Positions 23,936 to 36,358 of a stretch of 64,000 bases of DNA are shown piece by piece. Position 1 is the first letter of the stretch. Each line of letters opens with the position of its first letter. Source of the DNA: Ceratotherium simum simum (lineage: Eukaryota; Chordata; Mammalia; Perissodactyla; Rhinocerotidae); assembly GCF_000283155.1 (NCBI RefSeq), contig NW_004454207.1, positions 14,294,834 to 14,358,833 of the forward strand, read 5' to 3'. The notes under the pieces are model-generated. The model had not been told where the DNA came from. It worked only from the letters and a program-made list of their open reading frames with translations, and did not search any database. The position numbers and the translations under genes are program-made.

Positions 23936-26140
23936 TAGACTAACAACTAACAGCCAATTGCATGAGAGAAGATTACAGTAGAAGAGAAAGCTGGAACCTG
24001 GAATATTTACTGCATTAGTAAAGTGTACTAGAGGAGATGACCTCAGCTTCTCTTTGGCCCACCGCCATTCTACACTGCAATGCCCAGTGTTCTCTATGGC
24101 TATTTATTATTTTAATGATCCTTTAATAAAAGCTTTCAGCTTTGTACAGTGCAATTATTCAATTATTTGTAATTTAACAAAGCATTGTTTTAAGGACGCA
24201 AACAGAAGAGTACTGTTTGGTTTTAAAACAATAACTTTGTACATAATACACAGAGATTAATACCTACATATATGCAAGGGTAGCATATTTTAAAATATAC
24301 TTCTAGTTCATGATCATTAAAAGTTAATATCCATTTAGTGTATTAACCATTTTTATGTATTTTATTGTCACGACTAGAAGCAAGAATAACATATTTCTTC
24401 TGTCCAGAAGGTCCATAGTCAACAAACATTTACTAATGTGTATCTCAGGAGATCTTTTGAAAAGGTAACGTGAAGGCTGAATGATGATCTCATTGGGTTG
24501 TTGTCCTTTACTTTTTTCGTGGTGCTCCATCTTACACAGCTCTGTAAAAGGCTAACTAGAACCCTGCTTCAGTATAGATATGAAATCAACAAAAGGGGAA
24601 CCTCTAGGCCCTTGAGGTTTCCTTTAAATCTTAGAGGACCAACTCTAATTCCCAATTCTGAGTAATAATTCTCCCTCTGCCTTTAGTGCCCTGTTGAGGC
24701 ACCACTCATGTTGACTCAGAATAATTTTTCCTATTAATTTTCTTTTCTATTCCATGCATGTAATTAAGCCAAGTGACTCTTAGGTCTCAACATTTTGGAA
24801 GCCATAAAATAAGGCATTATGGAACCTACCCAAAGGACTAGTGAACTTAAATGCAACTAGAAATAAATGCAAAAATCACATGTAGTTTAATGGATAGTGT
24901 ATCCATAACAGTGAATTTATTGCTTTGATTGGTTTTATAAAAAGCTATATCTCTATCAACATTAATAATGGGTATACTATCAAGCATAGATGATAATTTA
25001 TCAGATCTTGATAATTTAGTTTGGAGTTGTCTTGATTGGGTATGACTGAGACCTTTCTCCTTCAATACTGGTTATCACACTCTTACTGTATTTGGTTTTG
25101 TGAGAGATTATGTCTCACTAGTATATCAACCTTCAAATTGGCAGTGTTAATGAAGCTTATAATGAGACTTTCTGGTTAGAGGCATCAGAACTACTGCATA
25201 TGGTTGTGCATTTTTGCCCTGTACATGGTTACCTGCCTGTGGGGGTGAGTTGGGGTGCAAACTCAGCTCACACTTACTGAGCCAAGCCTTGTACCCTTGA
25301 GTGGAACTGAGGCTGACAGAAGGTGGGGCACATTTTTCTTAAGAAAAAATGTTGTCTATATCCAAGCCATAAGGGGACTGCCTTGGGTACGGAGTAGTCA
25401 ATGAAATATTATCCCCAGCCTGGTGGAGGTCAGAGTCTGGTGGAGAATATAAAGTCAAGTCAAGTTTAAGTTCTGTTCGTTAAAGGGCTAAGTGCAAGGT
25501 GACAGGCAGATAGCTAGGTCACTTCAGAGACAAGACAAGAGAAGTTGACCAGATCAGGGTTCAAAAAGTGCACTGTAAGGAGTGTTAAAGAGTTTGAATT
25601 TTATTCTGAGCACAATGGAAACCTTTTGGAACATTAAAATAGACAATAGCATAATCTCACTTGTAGTACAGAAATACTACTCTGGCTACCTCAGAGGGAA
25701 TACATTGGAGAGGGGAATGGGAGACAGGTGTTTGCTTCATAAGAATGTATTATACTGTACATGTATTTATACCCTCATCTGTATATTTACTATACTTCAC
25801 ATTTAAAAAAATACCATGAAATGTTCCAAAATAAGATAGCAGAAGTAGAGATGAGTTGACAAATGTCAAAGATATTTACAAGGTAGTATCAAAAATCCTT
25901 ACTGAACCTGACGTGGGAGTGAGAAAGCAGGAGTGAGACAGCAAGAATGACACCAAAGTTTCTGTGCCATTTGCTAATGAGACGACACATGAAGAAAAGC
26001 AGTTTGGCAGGGAGAGGATGACGATATGCATTCTGAGGTAGCTGAGTTTTAGGTATTTCTGAGACATTCAAATGCAGATGCTGAGTAGACAGCTCAGGTC
26101 TGGAGTTCAGGGGAGCAATTTGGATTTTATATCTTTTCCC
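23936..26140. other. Intergenic DNA, nothing recognised
   Basis: About 2.2 kb of mixed composition has no repeat family that I can name. Short frames (for example 24324-24530 and 25582-25806) have no recognisable content. Confidence 0.4.
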
Positions 26141-26144
26141 CCCT

Positions 26145-26454
26145 AGCTTTATTGAGGTGTAACTGGTACCAATGGTATACATGTATAATGATGGATACAT
26201 GTCGTTATACATTTGTCCAAACCCACTGAATGCACGACACCAAGAATAAACCTTAATGCAAACTATTGGCTTTGGGTAATTATGATGTGTCAACGTAGGT
26301 TCATCAACTGTAACAAATGTACCACTCTGATAGGGGATATTGATAACGGGGGAGGCTATGCCTGTGTAGGGGAAGAGGGCATATGAGAAATGTCTGTATC
26401 TTCCTCTCAATTTTGCTATGAACCTACTACTGCTCTCAAAATATTAAGTCTTTT
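26145..26454 (+). mobile_element. L1 LINE 3'UTR fragment
   Basis: The sequence 'gatggatacatgtcgttata', 'catttgtccaaacccactga', 'tcatcaactgtaacaaatgt', 'gataacgggggaggctatgc' and 'tttgctatgaacctactact gctctc' is the well-known L1M 3'UTR order. The 173-codon minus-strand open frame over it is therefore antisense L1 and not a gene. The ERE at 26455 inserted at its 3' end. Confidence 0.85.
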
Positions 26455-26700
26455 GGGGGCCGGCCCCATGGCACCCCAATTAAGTGCACGTGTTCGGTTG
26501 TGGCGGCCCGGGGTTCGCAGGTTCGGATCCCAGGCATGCACTGACACACGGCTTGTCAAGCCACGCTGTGGCGGCATCCCATATAAAGTGGAGGAAGATG
26601 GGCACAGATGTTAGCCCAGGGCCAATCTTCCTCAGCAAAAAAGAGGAGTATTGGAGACAGATGTTAACTCAGGGCTGATCTTCCTCAAAAAAAAAAAAAA
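26455..26700 (+). mobile_element. ERE SINE
   Basis: The head gggggccggccccatggcac, an intact-looking box B, body and two tail modules with poly(A) are visible. The direct repeat 'ttaagtctttt' flanks it (26444-26454 and 26701-26711, one mismatch). Confidence 0.93.
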
Positions 26701-26711
26701 TTAAGTCTTTA

Positions 26712-27689
26712 AAAAAGTCAAATCATAATAATAAATTATTTGGGAAAAATGAAATCACTAAAAGAGTATTCATTTGTTCATTCATTAAGGTAACGATTAG
26801 CACATTTGTTTCAGACACTCTACTAATCATTGGAGAGCCAGCCTGCCTTATAATGCAAGGTGACAGGAACCCAAACAAATGCCTGTGCTTGTCCTGCAAT
26901 GCTGGTAACAGACATCACTAACTAATTCCAGACCTATTTCCCATTCATGCCAAACATGACTGCAGAATTATTACCAATACAACCCAATAGGTCACCACTA
27001 GGCATGGATCAGAATTTGGCATGCAGGATAAAATCTATTTCTCACCCCTTATCTACTGCACTATGTACATGCCAGAATTTAATCTTAACACTTACGTGAA
27101 GAATAACGCAGATTTTTATTATAATAATTCAGAGCTCTTTCTTTAAATCTAGAAACACACGTTTCAATTAAAGCACAGTAATCACATGTGCATTACTGTA
27201 TTATAGTAGCCCTTTGTCTCCTGATTTATAAGTTATATGCTAAAAGTATACACACATATTTTTCCTTCCTTTATATCCATCTCATCTCACATGTTTACAA
27301 AAATGCAGAATGCAAAGTCATCAACATGATTAATGCAGAGTTTAAAAATTTCCCAGAATACATTCTCTCTCTTTTATATATTCAAATAGATAAAAATCTA
27401 GGAATATATTAGGCCTTGAAAATTACTGGAAAATATTTCTCAAATGTGCTTGTCTTTACTATATGTGAAATATACTGATTGCTGGCACATTTGGTTCTGC
27501 ACTTAGTAACTGACGTGTGAGTTAGTTCATTTTTCTGCGTTGGTTTTGAGGGGTTTAAGTCTCAACCTTCTACTAAAGCTAGCAAGCCAAAAATACAAAT
27601 TTTATCACACCACACAGGTTAATTGCCATAGGAATGTTCTTACAAATAAAGAAATCTAGTGAACAGTTTAAAAGATTACAATGAAATGT
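26712..27689. other. Intergenic DNA, nothing recognised
   Basis: The stretch is AT-rich with no identified repeat or supported coding frame. Confidence 0.4.
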
Positions 27690-27930
27690 GGCCACCTACA
27701 AATAATAGCTACCATTTTTGAGCATAGAATCTATAACAAGCAACTTATATTCATTTTCATATGTAATTGTCACAGTAAATTATCTCATTTAATTACTACA
27801 ATTGTCACAAAGCAATCCTGCAAGGTGTCAGCATAACCATTTAAGGATGAAAAACAACTGAAGTTTAGATTCAAGGTCAACACACCTAGTAAGTTGTAGA
27901 GCTAGGAACTGAATTCAAACATAGGCTCAT
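27690..27930 (+). mobile_element. MIR SINE
   Basis: The full plus-strand MIR order is present: 'aataatagctaccatttttg', 'ttatctcatttaattactac', 'gcaatcctgcaaggtgtcag', 'aggatgaaaaacaactgaag' and 'gtagagctaggaactgaatt'. Confidence 0.75.
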
Positions 27931-28213
27931 ATAAAAATGAGTAGGATTAAGTATGTTACTGAGGAAATATACTTCAGTGATTTTCAAATGTTGTAGAAAA
28001 ATGCACAGTTGTGTGTTATCACGTGTCTGTCTAGAATAGAATCTACAAAATTTGAGCTGGGCATAAGGCCTCTCAGGTACAGACTCCAGTTCCTAGACTC
28101 CCTTGTAGCTAAGTAGGTTCAAGACATGGCATGAAACCATTCATCTCATCTCCTTCAAGGCAAAGCTGCTTGTCTTAGACTTTCTCTTTCCTATAGGGTT
28201 TAATTAGTACGTG

Positions 28214-28573
28214 CTATAGACTAAATGTTTGTGTCCCCCCTCAAATTCATATGTTAAAATCCTATCTCCCAAGGTGATAGCATTAGAAGATGGGGCCTTT
28301 GGGAAGTGATTAGGTCATGAGGTGGGAGCCCTCATGAATTGGATTAGTGCTCTTATAAAACAGGCCCCAGAGAGATCCCTCGCCCCTTCTGCCATGTGCA
28401 GTTACAGTGAAAAGACAGCCTTCTAGTAAGTGGGCTCTCACCAGACACCAATTCTGCCAGCACCTTGATCTTGGACTTGCCAGCCTCCAGAATTGTGTGA
28501 AACAAATTTCTATTTTTTTATGAGTCACCCAATCTATGGTATTTTGTTATAGCAGTCTGAATGAACTAAAACA
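28214..28573 (+). mobile_element. MaLR solo LTR (MLT1/MST-like)
   Basis: The element runs from 'ctatagactaaatgtttgtg' through 'aaattcatatgttaaaatcc', 'gattaggtcatgaggtggga', 'cttgatcttggacttgccag' and 'gcctccagaattgtg' to 'ggtattttgttatagcag'. All MaLR LTR landmarks are in order. No internal region is attached. Confidence 0.88.
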
Positions 28574-28795
28574 GTACCTACACTTTCCAGGAATGCCGTA
28601 TCATGGGGGAGAGAAAGATGAGTAAAATCCTCCCTGGTTCTCAATCCAGTGGGATACCAGACATTGTAAAGAAATAAATACCATCACAGTGTATTCAATA
28701 GTAGAGAAAGGAACAAAGTCTTATAGGAGAATAAAGAAAAAATCACTTATTTATGCGAGGGATTTCAGGAGGGTTTCCCAGATTTTATTAGTCTG

Positions 28796-29188
28796 CTCAG
28801 GCTGCCATAACAAAATATCATAGACTGAGTGGCTTAAACTACAGGAATTTATTTCTCACAGTTCTGGAGGCTGGGAAGTCCAAGATCAAGGTGCTAGTCA
28901 ATTTGGTTCCCTAGCAAGGACCCTCTTCCTGGCTTGTAGATGGCTGCCTTCTTGCTGTGTCCTCACATGGCAGAGAAAGAGAGAGCAAGAGGGCACCAGC
29001 AAGTGCTAGCTCTCTGGTCTCTCTTCCTCTCCTTATAAGGACACTAATCCCATCATGGGAGCCCCACCCTTAAGACTTTATCTAAACCTAGTTACATCCC
29101 AAAGGCCCCACCTCCAAATACCATCACATTAGGGGTTAGAGTTTCAACAAAAGAATTTTGTGAGGACACCAACATTCAGTCCATAACA
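28796..29188 (-). mobile_element. MaLR solo LTR (MST-like)
   Basis: The plus strand starts 'attagtctgctcaggctgcc' and ends 'acattcagtccataaca', the reverse complement of a complete MST-type LTR. It lies only about 220 bp from a MaLR LTR in the opposite orientation. Different sequences show that the two are independent insertions rather than one provirus. Confidence 0.88.
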
Positions 29189-29414
29189 CAGATGACGTAA
29201 AAGTGAACTGAGTATTGAAGGTTCACTGACTTCTAGTCTTGGAGTCAAGTTTGTTTTCAAGGCATTCAGGATACTGGAGAAAGCTCAGTGCTTTCTCTTC
29301 ATCTTGCAGATGCTGTGGTATTTGGTTTATTCTCTGTCTCAGACTTTGTAGAAAAACTATCCCTTCTCATTTACAAAGCTGGAAATAACTACTCCAAATA
29401 TCATCTTTCATAAG

Positions 29415-30510
29415 AAGGAGTTTTTATTAGATTTTTTCAAAGGTTTTTATTTTGAAATAATTATAGGGTCACAAGAAGTTGCAAAAATAGTAGAGAGGTC
29501 CCATGTACAGTATCCCCCCTTATCCATGGGGGATGCATTCCAAAACCCCCAGTGGATGCCTGAAACCACAGATAGTACCGAACCCTACGTATACTATGTG
29601 TTTTCCTCTACATACACACCTGTGATAAAGTTTAATTTATAAATTAGGCACAGTAAGAGATTAACAACAATAACTAATCACAAAATAGAACAATTATAAT
29701 AATATACTGTAATAAAAGTTACCATAGAGTTTAGCAACCTCAGCATGTGATTTTTTTTTCTTTTCTTATTAAGTCGAGAACTTTCACCTTTTCACTTAAA
29801 GGAAGCACTTTACAGCTTCTCTTTGGCATATCCGAATTGCCAGCATCACTACTCTTGTGCTTTGGGGCCATTATTAAGTAAAATACAGGTGACTTGAACA
29901 CAAGCACTGCGATACCGCGACAGTCGATTCGATAACCCAGATGGCTACTAAGTGACTAACAGGCGGGTAGCGCACACAGTGTGGGTATGCTCTGGGTGGG
30001 ACACAGTGGGACAGTGAGAGATTTCATCACACTACTCAGAAAGGTGTGCAATTTAAAATTTATGAATTATTTATGTCTGGAATTTTCCATTTAATATTTT
30101 CAGACTGTGATTGACCACGGGTAACTGAAACCCCAGAAAGCAAAACTGCAAATAAGAGAGGACTACTGTGCCCTTCATGCAGCTTCCTCCAATTGTAAAA
30201 CTTACAGAACTATAGTATAATACCAAACCAAGATTACAGAGCTTATTCATATGTCACCAGTTTTTACAAGCACTTGTGCGTGTATAGTTCTATGCAATTT
30301 TACCACGTGTATAGATTCACATAACCACAACCATGACCAAGATACCAAGCTGTTCCATCGTGGGAAAGGAACTCCCTTGTGCTACCTCTTTATAGTAGCA
30401 TACTCCCCAGTCCATAACCCCTGCAACCACTAGTGTGTTTTCCATCCCTATAATTTTGTCATTTCAAGAATGCTATATAAATGGAATCATATAATACATA
30501 AGCTTTTTTC
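29415..30510 (-). mobile_element. L1 LINE 3' region, split by a DNA transposon
   Basis: The left arm (29415-29507, 'aattatagggtcacaagaag ttgcaaaaatag') and the right arm (30169-30510, 'cccttcatgcagcttcctcc', 'gtatagttctatgcaatttt', 'gaatgctatataaatggaat') join into one continuous L1M 3' sequence once the element at 29508-30168 is removed. The copy is old and non-coding. Confidence 0.7.
29508..30168 (+). mobile_element. Non-autonomous Tigger-like DNA transposon
   Basis: The left terminus cagtatccccccttatccat and right terminus 'aataagagaggactactg' are inverted repeats of each other. The internal text 'caaaacccccagtggatgcc tgaaacc' and 'ccacgggtaactgaaacccc' is that of mammalian TcMar-Tigger derivatives. 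A TA precedes the left end, as expected for a TA target. No transposase frame survives. It is inserted in an L1, so it is younger than that L1. Confidence 0.78.
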
Positions 30511-32104
30511 TTTTAACAGCAAGGATACAGTACGATACAGTACAATGCATGTGAGCAATGTCAAGCAGATATTGTCTCGCATCTGGCTAATTGTTTTGGC
30601 TTTCCCTGGATGTTTCCTTGTAATATCTACTTTTGCCACCCTTGGGATCTACTCTGTTTATCTCTGGGCACAGAAGCCAGACCAAAGGTGGCTTTATCTA
30701 CTGATTAAGAAGCATGTAGGGCCACATTCCTAACCAGAGACACTCTGAAAGGGCTTGACAGAGCTCAGTTTTATAGTTTATAAGTGAAGTGATACTCTTC
30801 CCATAGTACATTCAGAGGAATGATGTGACTTGCTCACTAGAAGGTTTGGGCAGTAATTGGGGTTATTTTTCTACTGGAAGGCAACAAATATGACGTTTTT
30901 GACCAGTGAGGTTAATGGTCAGTGATGCATCTTTGGATGAAATAAGAGTGAGGGGAAAGAAAGCCAACTGGCAACAAATAAGAAGCATCAACAGCATGGT
31001 CTTTCATTGCCTGGACTGTCACAAGAGGTCAAAATAGAACAAGGCGACCAGGTTGCTGGTGAGCATTACTGTACCAGGCCATATAGTGAATTGGTGTACC
31101 AGGCCATATAGTCTTACCATTGGTGCAAAGCAAGCTGGCTTCATTGCTACTAATGGTCTGCATGCTTATCAGGGCCAATGGGCAGATGTGCTCTTGCTGT
31201 GGGAAGTAGAAAGACAAAAAAATGAGTTTTTCTTGACTAACTCAAAACCCTCCTCACATCTTAGAACAGTCTCAGATGGATTTTTTTTATATAAAAAGTT
31301 AAATTGTGCAATTACTAGACTAAAATATGAACACATATTTCTATAATTTGGGGTTGGAGAAAACTTTTCAAAGCATTACAATAACATAAAAGATTGATAT
31401 ATTTGCAGAAAGTTTATACTAAATAATAAAATATTTTTGGCAAAAACCTAACATGTAAGTTTAAAGATAAGTGACAAATGGAAAAACATATATTTTATAG
31501 TATAGTAGGTATATAGAAGGTACAGTAGGCATATATTTTAGTAGGTATATATATATAATATTCATATATATAGTAAAGGGTTAATATATTTAGTATATTA
31601 AACCTTGATATACGTTATATTTATATAATATTAATATATTTCATATATTAATGTCTCTTGATAATTAATTTAAAAAACTATAAATTATCCAATAGAAAAA
31701 AGTGACATAAGCATTTTAGAAAACAAATATAAATATTTATTGAGTGCTACTTTGTGCCTGGTATAGTGCTAAATATTGGGAATAGAGCAAAATATCTGAA
31801 ACTTAGAATGTATCGGAAGCTTGCAGGAAATTTACAGTTTAATAAGAATAATATTAATGGTCAACAAATAGAAAATAAACACAGGCTTACGCTTAGCCAA
31901 GGAAATGTAATCGAAACCATAAAATATGATTTTCAACAGATCAAATTACCAATGATTAAAAAAAGAAAAGCCAAAATTGATTTGAATGTTGGGAAACAGG
32001 CATTCTGTAATCTGCTGACAACTTTTTGGATGTAATTGTCAAATATATTAAAATCATTTAATAATATATGTATATGGTGTAGACATACATATATAGATAT
32101 AGAC
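30511..32104. other. AT-rich intergenic DNA with TA-rich low-complexity patches
   Basis: TA-rich low-complexity sequence lies at about 31490-31650 and near 32060-32100. An 18-bp sequence is directly repeated at 31070 and 31095. A short stretch near 31735-31790 ('tttattgagtgctactttgt') resembles a common old interspersed repeat, but I cannot place it. Confidence 0.45.
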
Positions 32105-32420
32105 ACAAAGGTTCTTAGCATTGCTTAAAACTGTGAAAAAACTGAAACAATGTAAATATTCAACAAAGGGGGATGGGGTAAGGGAATTATGTTACATCCC
32201 AATAATAGAGTACTATGCACTATTACAAATCATGATGTAAAACTATTTTACCTATGTACAAGTTTTCAGACTAATATGTATAGTATTTTACTTCTGCAAA
32301 AACCAAATATACAAATCCCATGAAAAATGGTGTTTTTCTGTAGGTGGTGATTTTTAATTAGAAAGAAATTATTTTTACTTCTTCATATTTTCTTCTCTTT
32401 TTTTAAAAAACTTAGAATTA
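32105..32420 (+). mobile_element. L1 LINE 3' fragment
   Basis: Text such as 'gaaacaatgtaaatattcaa caaaggggg', 'gagtactatgcactattaca' and 'aatcatgatgtaaaactatt' corresponds to the ORF2 end/3' region of old L1 elements on the plus strand. It is diverged and non-coding. Confidence 0.55.
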
Positions 32421-33154
32421 ATGTTTATTACCTGTAAAAATAAGGCAATGAAGAAAAAAAGGCAAATTAAAATGCAGGAATTATAACACATTTTAAGTTA
32501 ATACATTAGCGTTTTCTTGAACTCTATTTTGTGTTTTCCAGGCTATTCAGGAATACTATCTAGTTTGACCCTCAAAACAACTCTGTGAGTTAAGTGTTGT
32601 TTCGGCTGAGCAAAAAGACCCTCTAGAACACACTCACAGTAGGAGTGTAGAATCAAAGATTTATCACCAGTGAATTAAAAGAAAATTGTATGCATTAATC
32701 AGCGTTGAAAGCACAGGATGAACCAGACATCTTAGAGACACCCTCCCACTTTGTTCTCTTTTCCCCAGGAGATGCACTGGAGCCCTGTGTACTCTTTTTA
32801 AACCCAATGGGGTAACAGTGAGCAGGTGGGAACTGCCAAAATCAGGCGCTGCACACAAAGTATACTAAACAGGCCACACAGGGAAAAGTATTTCTTCCAA
32901 AATAAAAGTTGGACTAGTATTCTGTGGCCACGTGATTTCTTATACCTGCAATTAGATATATGCTTTCAGCAAGGCCCCTTGCAGACTTAAATATCTTCCT
33001 CCAAATTTCAGAACAATCCTTGCAATTTATAACCATCATTGCCTGCTGTATAAGGACAAACACACAAGCATACTTAAGCATATGTGTGCATGCACATACA
33101 AAAAAATACATACATAAAGAAACAACATTTTTACTTTTTAAAATTCCTATCTCC
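32421..33154. other. Intergenic DNA, mostly unrecognised
   Basis: A weak MIR-like stretch (32540-32610, 'gaccctcaaaacaactctgt gagtta') is present. Nothing else is identified. Confidence 0.4.
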
Positions 33155-33310
33155 TATAACCGGTATTAATATCCTTATTTTACAGACGATAAAATCAAGA
33201 CTGTAAATATAATTGACTTGGCTAACATACTGCTGGTGAGTTGCCCAGCCTGGACGTAAACCCAACTTCCTTGGTTCCAAACGCCACACACTCCTCATCA
33301 ATGTCCTGCC
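33155..33310 (+). mobile_element. MIR SINE
   Basis: 'ttaatatccttattttacag', 'acgataaaatcaagactgta', 'ggctaacatactgctggtga' and 'gcctggacgtaaacccaac' follow the 3' half of MIR in the plus orientation. Confidence 0.65.
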
Positions 33311-34689
33311 ACCTCAAGGATCCCAAAAGTACTTTCTGGCTCTGAAAGTCTAAAACTTTCACCTCTTATAAGAGCTTCAAATTATGCGGTATGTTGCTTT
33401 CTCGGAGTGAAGAGTCAAGGCAAGAGGAAGGTGATCAATCAACAACAGTGTAACCACTAAGGATTCAACAGATTTCAAGTAGTTGTAGGACCACGACCAG
33501 TGTCATTACATCATGGGAGCTATGTCTGTCTGTCCACCATCATATCTGCCTTACTGATCCTATAAGTGAGAAACATAATCTCCAGCTCATTAAAACCTGG
33601 TTAGCATGACCATATATATTCAAATGTGCTCAAATAAATGTCTGTTGTTTTTACTTTTGACAAGTCTCATCTTGCTCCACCAATAGAAACTGACAACAGA
33701 GCATAAAGTTAGACTTGGCACAAAGCACAGTAGTCCTAACAGATAAATATTAAATTGTGAAGTTTTTTTTTTCCATGGCAGATTTTCTGAGTTATCCAGG
33801 CACTGGAACTTTTGAAAATTCCTTTTCAATAGAGCACCAAAGTGATCCTGTTGCCCCCAAGTTCTTGATAACTTACTTAGTATAGTACAGAGGTTTTTTT
33901 GCAGTAAAGCTTGGTTTCTGAATTCTCACTTTCCCTGTGTTTTCTACTATGAAGCTCTGAGTGGATCTGTAACACTTCACGGGTGCTGTAGTGCTCTTCT
34001 GAGGAGCCAGGGACCTTCTGAAACCCCCAGGTTTCATCATAAAGAGGATTACAATAGATTTATTGTACAGAGGAAGTGAGTTATGAAGTGTTTTCTGTTA
34101 GACATCGTTTTAACAGAGAATCTTTCTTGAAAATTTGGTGTTGGCAGAAAAGAACACTCTCGCCTGAATGAACAAATTATTTTTCTGAGCCGAGATTTTC
34201 CCATAAACTCAGTCTTCCTTGAAGAGTTATCGATTTACTTCTTGGCTTATGAATCACTAGCAAGACTAAAAGAATCAAAAGGAAAATTAAAAACATACAC
34301 TTCAAAGTGAGCGAAGAGTTGAATCTTTTTTTTATCCTCTTGATATGACTATAGTTAGAGAAAGCCCAGGAGTAGCTATGTAGCCATTATTTGAATAATT
34401 TAGTTCTTGAAGTAATCAGACCCCACCCAAAAAATAACCATTATCTATTAAAAGGTAAAATGCAGGCGACATATTGTAAGCATCAATGCCCATTATATTT
34501 CTGGGATCTTAAACATATATATTTAAATGTTATTCATAATCAAATTGGGAAATAGATGTGTTTAGTCTAAAGGCCACGCTAGTGTGCAGCTCAGAGCAAT
34601 TTTCACAAACCTTAGCAAATGAAGAAAAACACAAGTTCTCACACCTCCTATCTAGAAAGCTTCAATAACTAATTTTATTTATTTTTAAA
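33311..34689. other. Intergenic DNA, nothing recognised
   Basis: About 1.4 kb shows no identifiable repeat or gene. Confidence 0.4.
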
Positions 34690-35010
34690 ACACAATGGGA
34701 AGCACACTGGTTGTTCTGTTTCTTGAATACTCCATGCCCCTTCCAGCTTCAGGATGTTTGCACACGCTTTTTCCTACGCCTGGAATGATTTTTGCCCAAC
34801 TCTTTCTTGTCCTCAGGTCTTGACTTAAACGACAGTTGCTTATAAAGGCTTTCTCTGATTCAGTGTTGCTAACCCACCCCCCCATTAGTCTCATAACATT
34901 TATTTTTTCCTCATATTACTTATAATTTTTGTATATATTCTACTTATTTGTTTATGTGTTTAATTTGTGTGGCTCCCTTTGGGATATAAGGTCTATAAAG
35001 CTATTGTATC
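34690..35010 (+). mobile_element. L2 LINE 3' fragment
   Basis: 'caggatgtttgcacacgctt', 'cctacgcctggaatgatttt', 'caggtcttgacttaaacgac', 'aaaggctttctctgattcag' and 'gggatataaggtctataaag' match the L2 3' order. It is directly abutted by the ERV1-type LTR that starts at 35011, which therefore inserted next to or into it. Confidence 0.65.
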
Positions 35011-35680
35011 TGTAGGGGGAAGAGGGAGAATCTCCCTCTGCCCTTTTCCTTTAGGTTCTTATGGCTGACCAAATAATTAACAAGACAGGTTAGCAGGAGA
35101 AAATAATACCAAGTTTAATAACATGTATACATGGGAGAAAGCAGGGACACTGCGTTTCTCAACACAATAGCAGAAATTCTCGTCTTAAATACCACGTTCA
35201 GCCAACGACAAAGGAGGATGTTGGGGGTGGGGGGCGTCAGTTACAGGAGATTACCACTAAAGCACAGTAAACAAGAGTAAGGTTATTACGCAGATTTAAG
35301 GTCTTACCTTCCATCCCCCCCTCTTCCCAAATGAGGCCATCCCCCCCTCTTCCCAAAACAGAGAGGGAGATACCTTTACAAATGGAGATTTCCCTTATAA
35401 ATGTAAATGTTTGCCTGGCAACTCCTTGCAGGGCCATCCAGAGAATATGGCCAGAGAGACAGAACTTCCGATAAGATGGGCTTGTTGGTGCCTTTCCTAT
35501 TGTAACATTTATTCTACATTATCTTTACAGCCATCATGATAGATCTGTTCCAGGAAGGAGCCACCATGTCAAATTCTTTAGGCAGTTAGTGGGGGAGGTC
35601 AAATGTCCCTCAGAGAAAACAATAAAGGTAAAGAGATATATTTTAGGATGGCCAAATCTTGATCTCCCAAATATCTCAAA
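35011..35680 (-). mobile_element. ERV1-type LTR, longer relative of the 23.1-kb LTR
   Basis: Plus-strand text from 'tgtagggggaagaggg' onward shares long stretches with 23064-23596: 'aagtttaataacatgtatac', 'cttaaataccacgttcagcc', 'agcacagtaaacaagagtaa ggtt', 'acgcagatttaag' and 'cttataaatgtaaatgt'. Beyond that, 35560-35670 matches the right edge of the window in reverse complement. A 26-bp-period internal duplication lies at 35311-35357. The outer boundary near 35680 is approximate and I found no target duplication. No retroviral gene is present. Confidence 0.75.
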
Positions 35681-35833
35681 TGTAGGCTGATTTACCATGA
35701 AGCCAGTGAAGTTTAAGCTTCAGAGGTACTTACTTGACTTATATTTGTAAATTTATATTATTTTTGTTTTTTACAAGAGGGCTCCCAAATTTAATAAGTA
35801 TTGGGACCCCAAAATCTGAATTTGCCTTGACCA

Positions 35834-36358
35834 CTGTGGCAGACATACCCTAAGGTGAGCCCCAATGGGTCATGCCCTTGTATGATGCCTTCCTCTTAAG
35901 TGAGTAGAACTTATGACTTGATTCTAGCTAATACAATGAGGCAAAGGTGATGAGACAGACACTCTTGTGATAATGCTACATTTTATAAGACTCTGTCTTA
36001 GCAGATTACAAGGATAGATTCTCCTGCTGGCCTTGAAGAAGTAAGCTGCTATGTTGTGAGAGGGCTGGTGAGAGGGTCTGTGGAGAGTAGCCCTCGGCTG
36101 ACAGCCAGCCAAAAAATGGGGACCTCAGTCCTACAACCACTATAAATTGAATTCTACCCACAACCACATGGGCTTGGAAGAGGACTCCAGGTTCCAGAAA
36201 GGAAAGCAGCCTTGATTGCAGCTTTGTGAGACCTGAGCAGAGGATCTAGCTAATCTGTGCCCAAACTCCTGATCCATGGAAACTGTGAGATAACAAATGG
36301 GTGTTGTTTTAAGCTGCTAACTTTGTGGTAATTTGTTATGCAGCAATAGATAACTAAT
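35834..36358 (+). mobile_element. MaLR solo LTR (MLT1-like)
   Basis: The copy starts near 'tgtggcagacataccctaag' and continues through 'gggtcatgcccttgtatgat', 'gaggcaaaggtgatgagaca', 'aatggggacctcagtcctac', 'gaaactgtgagataacaaat' and 'ttgttttaagctgctaactt' to 'taatttgttatgcagcaata'. The related copy at 49335-49945 has the same middle text. It is non-coding. Confidence 0.75.

Noticed and set aside
25889..26410. 173-codon minus-strand open frame
   Set aside because: Most of it is antisense to the L1 3'UTR at 26145-26454, so it is not a protein gene.
28214..29188. Two MaLR LTRs as the ends of one provirus
   Set aside because: They are in opposite orientation, of different subtype and only about 220 bp apart without internal sequence.
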